A DNA stretch of 35,040 nucleotides from Candidatus Heimdallarchaeota archaeon (GCA_027068385.1 JAMOTR010000038.1:1-35040), one strand, 5' to 3'. Positions 1-8,992 are shown, numbered from the stretch's first letter. A program made the numbers and translations. Notes: generated from the letters alone by a model not told the origin.

Positions 1-179
1 GGGGTTACTACGAGGAGACGCGCGGGCGGAAGGAGCTTCCCATTAAGGTTCCCCCGAAGAAGATTCGGTACAAGTCCTCGCTTTATAGGATCGAGAAGAT
101 CGAGAAGGGAGCCGGTTACAACAAGCCGATAAACATGGGGAGAGAGTTCTACTACGACGATGAAGTAGCGACCGTGTGA
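1..179 (+). CDS. C-terminal end of an unrecognised protein (partial)
   Basis: An open frame enters from the left edge, with codons in phase from base 3, and stops with TGA at 177-179, giving about 58 residues. It is rich in Lys, Arg, Glu and Tyr, with the run VPPKKIRYKSS near the middle and the acidic end FYYDDEVATV. No membrane segment or metal motif is visible in this piece. The codons (AAG, GAG, ATC, CCG) match the real genes around it, which is why I treat it as coding. I do not recognise the family. A separate TATA-like element follows it, so the next gene need not be in the same transcript. Confidence 0.55.
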   Translation, partial: GYYEETRGRKELPIKVPPKKIRYKSSLYRIEKIEKGAGYNKPINMGREFYYDDEVATV

Positions 180-200
180 TCGTGCTATTTTTGGTAGCGA

Positions 201-212
201 ACTATAAAAAAG
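201..212 (+). promoter_or_regulatory. TATA-like promoter element for the gene at 237
   Basis: The sequence ACTATAAAAAAG lies 25-36 bases before the ATG at 237. This spacing puts the expected transcription start only a few bases before the start codon, typical of archaeal leaderless or short-leader genes. Inferred from spacing and composition only. Confidence 0.5.
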
Positions 213-236
213 AAATTCCCTAATCGGCACGATTTT

Positions 237-1037
237 ATGGGGAATATCATCACGAGGACGACGTTTAAGGACATTAAGAACAAGGTTCGGGAGTTCGTCG
301 GATATGACGATTTGACGGCCGAAATAAGGTCCTCGGATAAGAGGTTCGAGATTCGCGATCTCTATAGGCCTATAATTTACTACACTCGCCACTACCCCGA
401 TCTTGAGCCGATATTCTTCATCGTGCTCGCCGCGATGATGTTCCGGTTCGGTTATATGTTTCGCGACTATCTCGACACCATATTACTATTTTGGGGCATG
501 GGGCTCTTCTTAGTGATAATAGCCGTTTACTTCCTTAAGACGGACCCCAGCACGTATAAGACGGTATATTCTCTATCGCTCTACGAGGACGGAGGGGAGA
601 TCGGCACGTTCGATAAAAGGGCCTTCGAGGAGCTGGGGAAAGCGTTGGACGCCCGGGTGATGAAGTCCATAAGAATCTCGCGTGATACCCTCTCGAAGCT
701 CGAGGGTAAGCCTTTGAGCGAGATCTCTTTCGAGGACGTAGAGGGGAACAAGCGGGAGATTAAGATATACGAGAACGGCAAGGCGGAAATCCTAGGGAAA
801 AAGAGGTACAAAACGTTTCTGCCTAGTAGCAGTCTCTTCTTGAAGCCGACGAAGAAGAATAGATGCCTCGTGTACCTTACGAGGGGCCCCGAGGAGGAGG
901 AAATCGCTTACGTCGACAAAGAGACGTGTGAGAGGATCCGCAAGTTCTTGAGGGAAGCTCATAGAAAGCTCGCGGATAAGGTTAGAGAAATCATAAGCGC
1001 GGGTAGTTCGCGAGGTTTTTTGGGAAATGAATTTTGA
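237..1037 (+). CDS. Hypothetical two-pass membrane protein
   Basis: This 266-residue protein has a soluble, charged N-terminus of about 55 residues, two adjacent hydrophobic segments (roughly residues 56-75 and 81-100), and a C-terminal domain of about 165 residues. The hairpin-then-soluble-domain layout resembles bacterial-PH-like membrane proteins, but I see no diagnostic motif and name no family. The C-terminal part is rich in Lys, Glu and Arg and is probably cytoplasmic. The ATG at 237 is supported by a TATA-like element about 25 bases upstream. Its stop at 1035-1037 lies just before the preferred start of the tungsten oxidoreductase at 1060, so the two may be co-transcribed. Function unknown. 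Confidence 0.7.
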   Translation: MGNIITRTTFKDIKNKVREFVGYDDLTAEIRSSDKRFEIRDLYRPIIYYTRHYPDLEPIFFIVLAAMMFRFGYMFRDYLDTILLFWGMGLFLVIIAVYFLKTDPSTYKTVYSLSLYEDGGEIGTFDKRAFEELGKALDARVMKSIRISRDTLSKLEGKPLSEISFEDVEGNKREIKIYENGKAEILGKKRYKTFLPSSSLFLKPTKKNRCLVYLTRGPEEEEIAYVDKETCERIRKFLREAHRKLADKVREIISAGSSRGFLGNEF

Positions 1038-1059
1038 ATGTTCGTTCATAATCAATCGT

Positions 1060-2952
1060 ATGCCGAGACTTCTCCGTGTAAACCTAACTGACGGTACTTT
1101 TAAGTTCGAGGACATTCCTGAGGACGTTCATAAGCGCTTCTTAGGCGGATTCGGTTACATAGCGTACTATCTCTTAAAGGAGGTAGATCCTAAGGTCGAT
1201 CCTCTATCGCCCGAGAACAAGCTCATGTTCGCCCCCGGAGCCTTAGTAGGAACCGGAATACCCACGGCTTCGAAGACCATGGCCGGAGCGAAGAGCCCGT
1301 TAACGGGGACGATCATGCGCTCATCCGCGGGAGCCACTATAGGGCCCGCGTTAAAGAAGGCCGGAATAGATCTTCTAATTATAGAAGGCGCTGCCGAGAA
1401 GCCCAGCTTACTCATCATAGACGACGACCACGTGGAGATCAAGAGCGCCTCTAAGTATCGGGGAATGGACGCTATAGAGGTACAGGGGCACCTAAAGGCG
1501 GACTTCGGCACCGACTTCGCCACCGCCGCCATCGGTCCCGCGGGGGAGAACTTACTACGCATAGCCGATATAGACTCTGAGGAGCGTCAGTTCGGACGCG
1601 GAGGGCTAGGAGCCGTAATGGGCTCTAAGAAGCTTAAGGCGATACTCGTGAGGGGCACTAAGGAGGTACCCGTAGCTAAGCCCGACATGCTCAAGAAGCT
1701 CATAGCTAAGCGGGCTAAGATCATCAAGGAACACCCGGCTACGAAGGACGACATGAACTACGGTACCGCCGAGTTCTTCGACCGGATGAACCGCGAGCGC
1801 GGAACGTTCCCCTCCCGCAACCGGCAGCGGGGCTATCGGAAGACCTGCGTGGACCTAAAGGAGCCTCATAAGTGTCCCGTAGATCCTTATAACCGGGCCC
1901 CGAAGTATACCGTAGAGCTTCATCCGTGTCCCAAGTGTACGAAGCCCTGTGGACGCTACATAGAGGGAGACGATACCGAAGTCGGACACTTCCGCGTGGA
2001 GGGACTCGAGTATGAGACGATATACTCGCTAGGAGGAGCTCTAGATATCACGCACTTCCCTGCCGTAGCGAAACTACACGAGATGTGCGACAGGCTGGGA
2101 ATGGACGCTATATCCGCCGGACTCACGATAGCCCGGGCTATGGAGGCGTTCGAGAAGGGCTTCCTAAAGCCCGAGGACCTAGACGGTCTAGAGCTCACGT
2201 TCGGTAATCGGAAGGCGGCCTTAGAAGCTCTGAGGAAGATGGCTTACCGCGAGGGTAAGGTCGGGGAGCTATTAGCGGACGGAGTTAAGGTAGCCGCTGA
2301 GAAGCTCGCGAAGAAGCTCGGAACCGATGAACCGCTCAAGTTCGCGATACACGTAAAGGGTATGGAGCCTCCCGCTTACGACGTACGCGGAATCAAGGGC
2401 ATGGCGCTCGCTGTAGCCGTATCGTACCGCGGAGCCGACCACTTAACGGCTGTAGTATACGGTACCGAGCTAGTAGGAAAGCGGCGGGTGTTCGAGAACG
2501 TCGATCGCACGAAGGCCGAAGGTAAGGGATTCGAGGTGAAGATACACGAGGACCTGATGGCCGTATACGACGCTACCGGCATCTGTAAGTTCTCGAGACA
2601 CATGTTCTACCTAGAGGGCATACCCGAGCTCATCGAAGCCGTATATGGACGGAGGCCCACTAATGCCGAGCTCCTAGCTATCGGAGAGAGGATCGTGAAC
2701 GTGGCGAGGCTCTTCAACGTACGCGCTGGATTCACGCGCAAGGACGACACCCTACCGCGGCGCGTGATGCACGAGCCGATACCCGAAGGACCCTCTAAGG
2801 GCATGTATGTAAGCGAAGAGGAGCTCAACAGGATGCTCGACGAGTACTACGAGGCCCGCGGACGGAGTAAGGACGGAATCCCGCTAAAGGCTAAGCTCGT
2901 AGCCCTAGATCTAATGGAGTTCCTAGATTATGGAGTAGGATCCGAGGCTTGA
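1060..2952 (+). CDS. aor: Aldehyde ferredoxin oxidoreductase family protein (tungstopterin)
   Basis: About 630 residues, the usual size for the AOR family of tungsten enzymes, which oxidise aldehydes to acids in the cytoplasm and reduce ferredoxin. The N-terminus LLRVNLTDG and the following GGFGYIAYYLL match the family's start. The [4Fe-4S] cluster ligands are visible as CPKCTKPC (C-x2-C-x3-C) near residue 300 and a fourth Cys in DATGICKF near residue 510. Glycine-rich stretches such as SSAGATIGPALKKAGID fit pterin binding. I chose the ATG at 1060 because it gives the normal AOR N-terminus; an in-frame ATG at 1027 would add 11 atypical residues and overlap the previous gene. The substrate (AOR, FOR or GAPOR type) cannot be assigned from sequence alone. 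A T6 run follows the stop. Confidence 0.93.
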   Translation: MPRLLRVNLTDGTFKFEDIPEDVHKRFLGGFGYIAYYLLKEVDPKVDPLSPENKLMFAPGALVGTGIPTASKTMAGAKSPLTGTIMRSSAGATIGPALKKAGIDLLIIEGAAEKPSLLIIDDDHVEIKSASKYRGMDAIEVQGHLKADFGTDFATAAIGPAGENLLRIADIDSEERQFGRGGLGAVMGSKKLKAILVRGTKEVPVAKPDMLKKLIAKRAKIIKEHPATKDDMNYGTAEFFDRMNRERGTFPSRNRQRGYRKTCVDLKEPHKCPVDPYNRAPKYTVELHPCPKCTKPCGRYIEGDDTEVGHFRVEGLEYETIYSLGGALDITHFPAVAKLHEMCDRLGMDAISAGLTIARAMEAFEKGFLKPEDLDGLELTFGNRKAALEALRKMAYREGKVGELLADGVKVAAEKLAKKLGTDEPLKFAIHVKGMEPPAYDVRGIKGMALAVAVSYRGADHLTAVVYGTELVGKRRVFENVDRTKAEGKGFEVKIHEDLMAVYDATGICKFSRHMFYLEGIPELIEAVYGRRPTNAELLAIGERIVNVARLFNVRAGFTRKDDTLPRRVMHEPIPEGPSKGMYVSEEELNRMLDEYYEARGRSKDGIPLKAKLVALDLMEFLDYGVGSEA

Positions 2953-2954
2953 AG

Positions 2955-2961
2955 TTTTTTA
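2955..2961 (+). terminator. T-run after the AOR gene
   Basis: A short G-plus-T6 stretch (GTTTTTT) follows the TGA at 2950-2952. Runs of T directly after stop codons recur in this window (for example after 13308) and are typical intrinsic termination signals in archaea. No hairpin is required. Confidence 0.4.
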
Positions 2962-3053
2962 CACACTCGCGATTCTCATAAGTCACCACGATCGCCTCGA
3001 GATTTACTCCCGCAAAGGCCTAGGTTTTCTAGGGAAACCCGCGTATACACCAA

Positions 3054-4586
3054 ATGATTAGGAAGGAACTTACTCGCGATCGGAGCGGAAGGCCTATCGT
3101 AGGGTGCGAGAGCGGTAAGGGAGAGGTAAGGATATTCCTAGGAGCAGGAGCTCATGGGGACGAACCAGCGGGAGTTTTAGCGGCCTTAAGGCTAGTGTCC
3201 CGCTTTAAAGATCCGGACGATTTTCGCTTTAGGCGCGTACCGATTCGCGACCCTGCCGGACACGTGGGATTCCTTACCATATTAAGCGAACTCACCGGTG
3301 AAAAGCCTCCGGAGAAATATGAGGAGCTAAGGGAGTTCATCAAAAAACACGGGCGCGAGATATATGACGACGGTATTCTCTTACTCGCGGATTACGATAA
3401 AGTGATCATAGCCTTCGCCCCTCCCGAGGACGATAAGGGTGAGGATGCGATCAACGACCGCATAGCTACGGCTATGAGCGAGAGTTCTACCGTATATGAG
3501 GAGCTCTTAGGGAGGCATATATTCATGCCCGCTAATCAACCGAAGAGCGAGGGAGTGGGACTATACGGTAGAGGGTTCACGAGCTACGTATCGAAAAGCG
3601 GACGCTTGGGAAATTATAACCGTTTCTTCGGTTCTCCGGAGGCCCCTCCTGAGGTAAAGGCCGTACAAGAGTTCCTCGACGAGTTTAAGCCTCATTATAC
3701 GATAGATATGCACGAAGGGTACGACGATTGCTTCTACGTCGTGCTCGATGAGCTTAGGGACGGAATAGATTACCTACTAGCGAGGCCTAAGGTTACCTCT
3801 TTAAGGATATGTTCGAAGGAGGAGCTCGAGAGGACGCATAACGCGGACGCCCCTTGGGACGGTGTGATCGTATATAAGATACCAGATAGTCTAGCGGGAT
3901 ACGCCACGAGATACGGACACGCGATCACGACGGAGACCGGCTTAAAAGCTCCGCTACAGAAGAGGATTACCGCTCATATGCAGGCGTTCTTCAACCTCTT
4001 AGAGGTGATCAAGATAGAGGAGAGGGTGAAGACGGTCGAATGTATGGTAAAGAAGGCCATGAGCGAGCGGCCGGACGATCACGGGTGGAGTCACGTCAAG
4101 CGCGTGAAGACGCTCTCCATGCGGACTTCTAAACGCCTAGGGGCGGACGCCTTCGTCGTATATTTAGCCGCATTACTACACGACATAGCATCGGAGATAG
4201 ATCGTGAGAGGCACGCGCTTATAGGGGCCAAGATCGCTAAAAAGATCTTAGGAGAAGTGGGGCTAGAGGAATATGCGGAGCGCGTCGCGAAGGTAATAGA
4301 GGAACACTCGCGGGGAGAAGAGCCGAGTAATAAGGAATCGCTAGCGTTGAAGATCGCTGATCTCTTGGACGCTACCGGGTACATAGGTGCATATAGGGCG
4401 ATAGCTTATGGGGCTAGAAAGGGAAGGGACCTTAACGGCTTCATAAAACACGCGAACGAGAAGCTCTTGAAGATATACGAGCGGATTTCTAAGCATACTC
4501 GCGATGAAGAAATATTAGCGGAGGCAAAGAGGCGCCATGAGGAGCTCTTAAGATTCGTAGAAGTGATTAGGGAGGAAGGTTTTTGA
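3054..4586 (+). CDS. M14-type deacylase (aspartoacylase/desuccinylase-like) fused to an HD-domain hydrolase
   Basis: 510 residues in two parts. Residues 1 to about 318 look like the zinc carboxypeptidase M14 / succinylglutamate desuccinylase-aspartoacylase fold: GAHGDEPAG gives the H34-x2-E37 zinc motif, TIDMHEG supplies the third zinc ligand H220, and TTETGLKAP holds the likely catalytic E295. Residues about 325-510 form an HD-superfamily domain: DDHGWSHVKRV (H343, H347), ALLHDIAS (H376-D377), EEHS and KIADLLDATG. Such HD proteins usually hydrolyse phosphate esters or nucleotides. Each half is about the size of a stand-alone protein. The linker contains an internal Met (331). I do not know this pairing from other organisms. 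The gene converges with nuoN, 8 bases away. Confidence 0.85.
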   Translation: MIRKELTRDRSGRPIVGCESGKGEVRIFLGAGAHGDEPAGVLAALRLVSRFKDPDDFRFRRVPIRDPAGHVGFLTILSELTGEKPPEKYEELREFIKKHGREIYDDGILLLADYDKVIIAFAPPEDDKGEDAINDRIATAMSESSTVYEELLGRHIFMPANQPKSEGVGLYGRGFTSYVSKSGRLGNYNRFFGSPEAPPEVKAVQEFLDEFKPHYTIDMHEGYDDCFYVVLDELRDGIDYLLARPKVTSLRICSKEELERTHNADAPWDGVIVYKIPDSLAGYATRYGHAITTETGLKAPLQKRITAHMQAFFNLLEVIKIEERVKTVECMVKKAMSERPDDHGWSHVKRVKTLSMRTSKRLGADAFVVYLAALLHDIASEIDRERHALIGAKIAKKILGEVGLEEYAERVAKVIEEHSRGEEPSNKESLALKIADLLDATGYIGAYRAIAYGARKGRDLNGFIKHANEKLLKIYERISKHTRDEEILAEAKRRHEELLRFVEVIREEGF

Positions 4587-4594
4587 TTAAAAAA
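4578..4594. terminator. Bidirectional T/A-run terminator between convergent genes
   Basis: The end of the M14-HD gene (T5 into its TGA) and the end of nuoN face each other across GATTAAAAAATC. This gives a T5 run on the plus strand and a T6 run on the minus strand, with a weak GATT/AATC dyad. It probably ends transcription both ways. Confidence 0.4.
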
Positions 4595-5869
4595 TCACAT
4601 AACCGCGGAGATAGCCTCCGAAGCGAAGTCGAAGAGGTACCGCGGGAGTAAGGAGAGCATAAGTACGATTACGATCGCTATGGCGAGGAGCCTATGATCC
4701 TTAGCTTTAGGTTCACCGTCTTCGAAGGCCTTAGTGATGAGCTTTCCGTAGTATCCGATAGAGATCACCGTGTTAATTATTAGAAGCACCGCGAGCCGCC
4801 GGAAGTCCGTGCCGACGCTTCCCATGAATAACCGATACTTACTCCGGAATCCGATGAACGGAGGGATTCCGATGAGGCTTAGTACGGACGCTATGAAGGC
4901 TACAGCGATCCGTCTACGCTTCACTAATCCGGCTAAGTCCTCTAGGTTCCTTATCCCCTCTACTACTATGAACGCTAATAGTCCTCCCTTCATAGCCGCG
5001 GTACCGAGTATGTGTATCCGCATCCCTATGAGGGCCTGATTCGTCAAAGCCGCTAACGCTATGGCCGCGTAGCTTGCGTGCGCTATCGTGGAATAAGCGA
5101 GGATCCTTAGGACGTCCTCCTCGTATAGCGCGGCTATGTTCGCATAAGTCATCGAGATCGCGATGAGGATAGCTAGGTATAGCCTTATATCGTATACCCC
5201 GAGGCTCTTTACTACGGCATAAGTTAGGGCCGCGAAGACCACGACTTTAGTTCCGGAAGCGATCCGTGGTAAGCTCCTAGAGTATCCGTTATCGAACACG
5301 TCTACGAGCCGACCGTGTACTGGGAACACGGGTAGCTTAACGAGCATTCCCGTGAGTATGAAGATAGCCCCTATACGCGCGAGCGTGTCGTCCACGATAC
5401 TTAAGAGCTCTAGCGTCCCCATCGAGATCGCGTACATAACTAGCCCTAGTAGCATGAGCGTTGATCCTATGATGCCCACGGAGGCGTACTTCTTAGCCGC
5501 CTCATACCTTCCTTCATAGGCTACTAATAGATAAGTGGGTACGCTTCCTAGCTCCCGCCCTACGATTATCCGGAGCCGGTTCTTACTCATAGCCGCGACG
5601 AGGGCTCCCATAGCGGAAGCTATGATTAGGGAGGAAGCTGTGGGATAACGGTCTAAAGCGAATCCGGAGAAGAACATCGCTAGAGCCGCGGATAGGCTTA
5701 CGAAGGCCACGAAGGCGTTATACGTCCCTAAGCCCGTATAGTCGAAGACGTAGGAAAGAAACGGTATCGCGGCTAAGATCGAGGATATCCACAGCCACAC
5801 GTTCGGCTTCTTTATATAAGCGCCTATCACGAGCGCTACGGATAGAATTAGGAAGAATACCTCATACAT
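4595..5869 (-). CDS. nuoN: Complex I-like antiporter subunit N (NuoN/FpoN)
   Basis: 424 residues with many membrane helices, one of the three Mrp-like proton-pumping subunits of complex I. Family marks: GRELGSVPTYLLVAYE with the TM5 glutamate, followed by EAAKKY; MLVKLPVFPVHGRL with the TM7 lysine; ASGTKVVVF with a second lysine in TM8; and EEDVLRILAYSTIAHASY, the usual antiporter signature. It is the last gene of the leftward nuoL-M-N block and overlaps nuoM by 8 bases. At 424 residues it is shorter than bacterial NuoN. No key pump residue appears missing. Confidence 0.9.
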   Translation of the reverse strand: MYEVFFLILSVALVIGAYIKKPNVWLWISSILAAIPFLSYVFDYTGLGTYNAFVAFVSLSAALAMFFSGFALDRYPTASSLIIASAMGALVAAMSKNRLRIIVGRELGSVPTYLLVAYEGRYEAAKKYASVGIIGSTLMLLGLVMYAISMGTLELLSIVDDTLARIGAIFILTGMLVKLPVFPVHGRLVDVFDNGYSRSLPRIASGTKVVVFAALTYAVVKSLGVYDIRLYLAILIAISMTYANIAALYEEDVLRILAYSTIAHASYAAIALAALTNQALIGMRIHILGTAAMKGGLLAFIVVEGIRNLEDLAGLVKRRRIAVAFIASVLSLIGIPPFIGFRSKYRLFMGSVGTDFRRLAVLLIINTVISIGYYGKLITKAFEDGEPKAKDHRLLAIAIVIVLMLSLLPRYLFDFASEAISAVM

Positions 5870-7172
5870 ATCCTACCACCTCCTTAATACCCTCTATAGG
5901 GGTGCTCCGTAGTACTATTAGGAACGCGACGATGATGAGTATAGCGATAGCCGCGGCGCGCTTACCGTCGATCTCCTTCCCCTCTTTCTCTTTAGGTCCG
6001 TATAACACGAGCCGTATGTAGTATACGGCCACGCCCATGAGTATCACGGGGGCGAACACGGGGATCAGCGCTATAGGGCCGTAGCTCATCATACCTATTA
6101 TCGTAAGTACTTCGGCCACGAATCCGGCTGATACGGGGACGGAAGCGGCTAGGAGTAACGATAGAGCTAGAGTTATTCCGAACACCGGCTTATGTAGGAA
6201 GTCCTTGATCTCCTTTAGGTCCTCCGTTCCGAAGAGGGATCTCATGGTGCCGTAGATTCCTAGGAGAGGAGCTAGTATTAGAGGGTGTACGGACATGTAA
6301 TATAGGGCTCCGGTAGTAGCGACGCCGAGCTTAGGTAACGCGATCCGGGCGAAGCTCATGTGACCCATCGCTAGATAAGCTACGAGCTCACGTATTCTCG
6401 AAGTGCCGAAGGCGGAGAGGTAAGCGTAGAAGACGGATATGGTTCCCCGCCGGAAGAACACCGCGGACCGATCCTTTACTATAGGGAACAAGTACATCAC
6501 GCGGAAGAGTCCGAAGATTCCGTTACGGAACATCAACGCGGTAGCCGTGGAGACGTTCGACTCCTTTAGGGTATTGATAAACCGAGTGTGTAAGGGGAAG
6601 AGGGGGACTTCTATGCCGAACCCTATGATCGCGGCGAGCGCGTATTTTTTCGGTAATGAATATCCGGATAGAGCTTCGAACGTGGATGATCCTACGTGAT
6701 AGAACGCGTAGAATATAGGTATGAGAGCTAGTAACACGGCCGCCTGAGAGAACGCTAAGTACATCATCGCGGTCCTCTTGGAGGCCGTTTTTAGTATCAT
6801 TAGGAGCACGGCTACTAGTGATATCTCCCGGAAGATCATCATGAGGACGATGTCGCGCGCGAGGAAGACGCCTATGAGCGAGGCCTCCGCGAGCATCGCC
6901 TCGCCTATAAGGTTTTCTTCGTCTAGTAGTAACACCATGGGGAGGACGAATATAATGAGGAGCGTGAGGAACGCGGAGTATCCGTCGAACGCTAGCGCGA
7001 AGGAGACTCCGTTGTGTAGATCGTAAGCGTATCTCATGTTCTCGCCCGCGACGTAGTACTCGTATAGCGGATAAGCCCGTATGATCGATAAGATCCGGGG
7101 ATAAGCCTTATGACGTAACTTAAACCCTACAAGGGCTAGGACGAACGAAAGGAGAAGAACATACTCGATCAT
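5862..7172 (-). CDS. nuoM: Complex I-like antiporter subunit M (NuoM/FpoM), divergent
   Basis: 436 residues, multi-pass. It is recognised as an antiporter subunit by FREISLVAVLL (TM5 glutamate E116), VPLFPLHTRF, and RELVAYLAMGHMSFA. Its place between nuoL and nuoN, overlapping both by a few bases, identifies it as M. It is unusually divergent: in the TM7 motif, where other antiporter subunits carry lysine (FAVKVPLFP type), this protein has Glu (GFGIEVPLFP, E188), and the TM8 lysine position is FRNG. The usual W and D after HT are also changed. It may work with altered proton-path residues or pump poorly. Assignment as M is firm; mechanism is inference. Confidence 0.88.
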   Translation of the reverse strand: MIEYVLLLSFVLALVGFKLRHKAYPRILSIIRAYPLYEYYVAGENMRYAYDLHNGVSFALAFDGYSAFLTLLIIFVLPMVLLLDEENLIGEAMLAEASLIGVFLARDIVLMMIFREISLVAVLLMILKTASKRTAMMYLAFSQAAVLLALIPIFYAFYHVGSSTFEALSGYSLPKKYALAAIIGFGIEVPLFPLHTRFINTLKESNVSTATALMFRNGIFGLFRVMYLFPIVKDRSAVFFRRGTISVFYAYLSAFGTSRIRELVAYLAMGHMSFARIALPKLGVATTGALYYMSVHPLILAPLLGIYGTMRSLFGTEDLKEIKDFLHKPVFGITLALSLLLAASVPVSAGFVAEVLTIIGMMSYGPIALIPVFAPVILMGVAVYYIRLVLYGPKEKEGKEIDGKRAAAIAILIIVAFLIVLRSTPIEGIKEVVGYV

Positions 7173-8941
7173 AGGACCATCACCACCCCTATGATCACTA
7201 GGGCTATAAGGAGTATCGCGTAGCCCACGTAGCTCGTACGTAAGCGCCCGAAGTATCCTCCTAGGACGGTGAAGGCCTTAGAAACGTAAGCGTAGAAGAG
7301 GTCCACCGCCTTATCAAACTTGTATAACGCCCTTCCTAGATACACGAAGGCCTTAGCGATGATCGCGTATACGTCGTCGATGAAGTAGCGGCGATAGAGG
7401 AGATACCGTAGAGGCCTCCGAGAGGGTATATCGGACTTTATGTAGTATAATCCGAGGATGAGCCCCATCGAGGCTAATATGGTGGGGACATACTTCCGAA
7501 CCTCTATGGGGGATCCGAAGGTGTAGACGCTTACGAAGTTGTAGCCCTTCTCTAGCCGGTTTAGTAGATCGGAGTGATATAGCGGGAAGGCTAGTATCGC
7601 GATCACGAGCACGTATATGGGTCCGAGTAGTATCCGACTCTCCTTAGCCTCATAAGGCTCACCGCGGAAGTATAATAGGCTCCGGATGCGGAAGATGTAG
7701 AAGGCGGTGAGGAAGGCCGTGAGCACGGCTAAGACGTATACTCCTATGAGACCGCTATCGGCTATCGTGCTTATTACCTCTTCTTTACTATAGAACCCTG
7801 AGGTAGGGGGTATTCCCGATAGGGCTAAAGCCCCTATAAGGAAGGCTATAGCGGAGAGCTTTAGGCTGTTCCGTAGCCTATAGCGTCTAGCGTCGCGCGT
7901 GTGCGTAGCCACGATCGCCACGCCCGCGGAGAGGAACAGTAAGGCCTTGAAGAACGCGTGAGATACTAAATGATACATAGCCGCAGCGTAACCCGCTACC
8001 CCAGCGGCCATGAACATGTATCCGAGCTGTGAGATCGTAGAATACGCTAACACGCGCTTTACGTCGTTATCTACAAGGGCCATGGTCGCCGCTAGGAACG
8101 CGGTTATGGCCCCGAAGTACGACACGAACAACAAATCGAAGGTATCTAGGGTAAGTAAGGGTAAGCTCCTCACTACTAGATACACGCCCGCGTTTACCAT
8201 GGTAGCCGCGTGTATGAGGGCGGATACCGTAGTGGGACCCTCCATGGCGTCCCGAAGCCGACCTATGAAGGGTATCTGAGCGCTTTTAGCGAACGCACCT
8301 AGGACGATGAGCGTCCCTATGAGTCTCACGTTTTCGTTAAGCGTTCCTATGTAGCGTATATCTAGGGTATGAGCGTAGTAATACAAGAGGCCTATGGCGG
8401 CGATCAGTAAAACGTCTCCGATGCGCGTAGTGATCATCGCCTTAGCGGCCGCGGGACCGGTAGTAGTCTTACGATTCCGGAACCCTATTAGGGCATAAGA
8501 ACATAACCCGACTAGCTCCCGAGCCGCGAAGATGAGTAGAAGGTGGGGGGTCGAAACTAGTAGGAGCATCGATCCTATGAAGAGGGTGATTAGGGAGTAG
8601 TAGCGGTTGAGGCCGTAGGCCCCGTGCTCTCCGGTCATATATCCGGGGCTATAGAGGACCACTAGAAACCCTATGAACGATACTAACAAGACCATCACAG
8701 CCGATACGGAGTCGATATAGTAAGGGGTAATCTTAAATCCCCGCAGATTAACTTCCTCGCCTACGAGATTCGAGGAGTCCAGGACTACCTCCTTAAACGC
8801 TTTGATCGAGAGAATTAAGGAGCTAAGCACCGCTAAGGCGGATAGGAGGAACCCTACGGAGCGCCCGCGACGGCCCGTTAATAGTATGAAAGGCGAGGTA
8901 AAGATCGGGATGAGATAGATAAGCTCCGGCCGTGATAGCAT
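7169..8941 (-). CDS. nuoL: Complex I-like antiporter subunit L (NuoL/FpoL)
   Basis: 590 residues, the normal length for NuoL including the C-terminal lateral helix region. Conserved motifs: ARELVGLCSYALIGF (TM5 Glu), FAKSAQIPFIGRLRDA (TM7 Lys), EGPTTVSALIHAATMVNAGV (near-perfect family signature), NDVKRVLAYSTISQLGYM, and a histidine-rich YHLVSHAFFKALLFL. The start ATG (8939-8941) faces nuoA across a 51-base promoter region. It overlaps nuoM by 4 bases (ATGA). In complex I this subunit sits at the far end of the membrane arm and moves protons or sodium ions. Confidence 0.95.
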   Translation of the reverse strand: MLSRPELIYLIPIFTSPFILLTGRRGRSVGFLLSALAVLSSLILSIKAFKEVVLDSSNLVGEEVNLRGFKITPYYIDSVSAVMVLLVSFIGFLVVLYSPGYMTGEHGAYGLNRYYSLITLFIGSMLLLVSTPHLLLIFAARELVGLCSYALIGFRNRKTTTGPAAAKAMITTRIGDVLLIAAIGLLYYYAHTLDIRYIGTLNENVRLIGTLIVLGAFAKSAQIPFIGRLRDAMEGPTTVSALIHAATMVNAGVYLVVRSLPLLTLDTFDLLFVSYFGAITAFLAATMALVDNDVKRVLAYSTISQLGYMFMAAGVAGYAAAMYHLVSHAFFKALLFLSAGVAIVATHTRDARRYRLRNSLKLSAIAFLIGALALSGIPPTSGFYSKEEVISTIADSGLIGVYVLAVLTAFLTAFYIFRIRSLLYFRGEPYEAKESRILLGPIYVLVIAILAFPLYHSDLLNRLEKGYNFVSVYTFGSPIEVRKYVPTILASMGLILGLYYIKSDIPSRRPLRYLLYRRYFIDDVYAIIAKAFVYLGRALYKFDKAVDLFYAYVSKAFTVLGGYFGRLRTSYVGYAILLIALVIIGVVMVL

Positions 8942-8942
8942 T

Positions 8943-8975
8943 TATGCGTCTGCGCGCATAATAAAAATAAATTAA
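8943..8975. promoter_or_regulatory. Divergent nuoL/nuoA promoter with inverted repeat TATGCG-N6-CGCATA
   Basis: The 51-base gap between the two divergent complex I blocks holds an AT-rich element (AATAAAAATAAATTAAG, about 8959-8975). It lies about 20-35 bases before both start codons, so it can serve as the TATA region in both directions. Next to it, at 8943-8960, is a perfect dyad TATGCG-N6-CGCATA within the nuoL leader, a plausible operator. The dyad is seen directly; its regulatory role is inference. Confidence 0.45.
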
Positions 8976-8992
8976 GTTCTACGAGATCAAAT

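Noticed and set aside
3019..3033. Small hairpin CCTAG-GTTTT-CTAGG before the M14-HD gene
   Set aside because: A five-base stem is common by chance and no riboswitch or terminator feature accompanies it.
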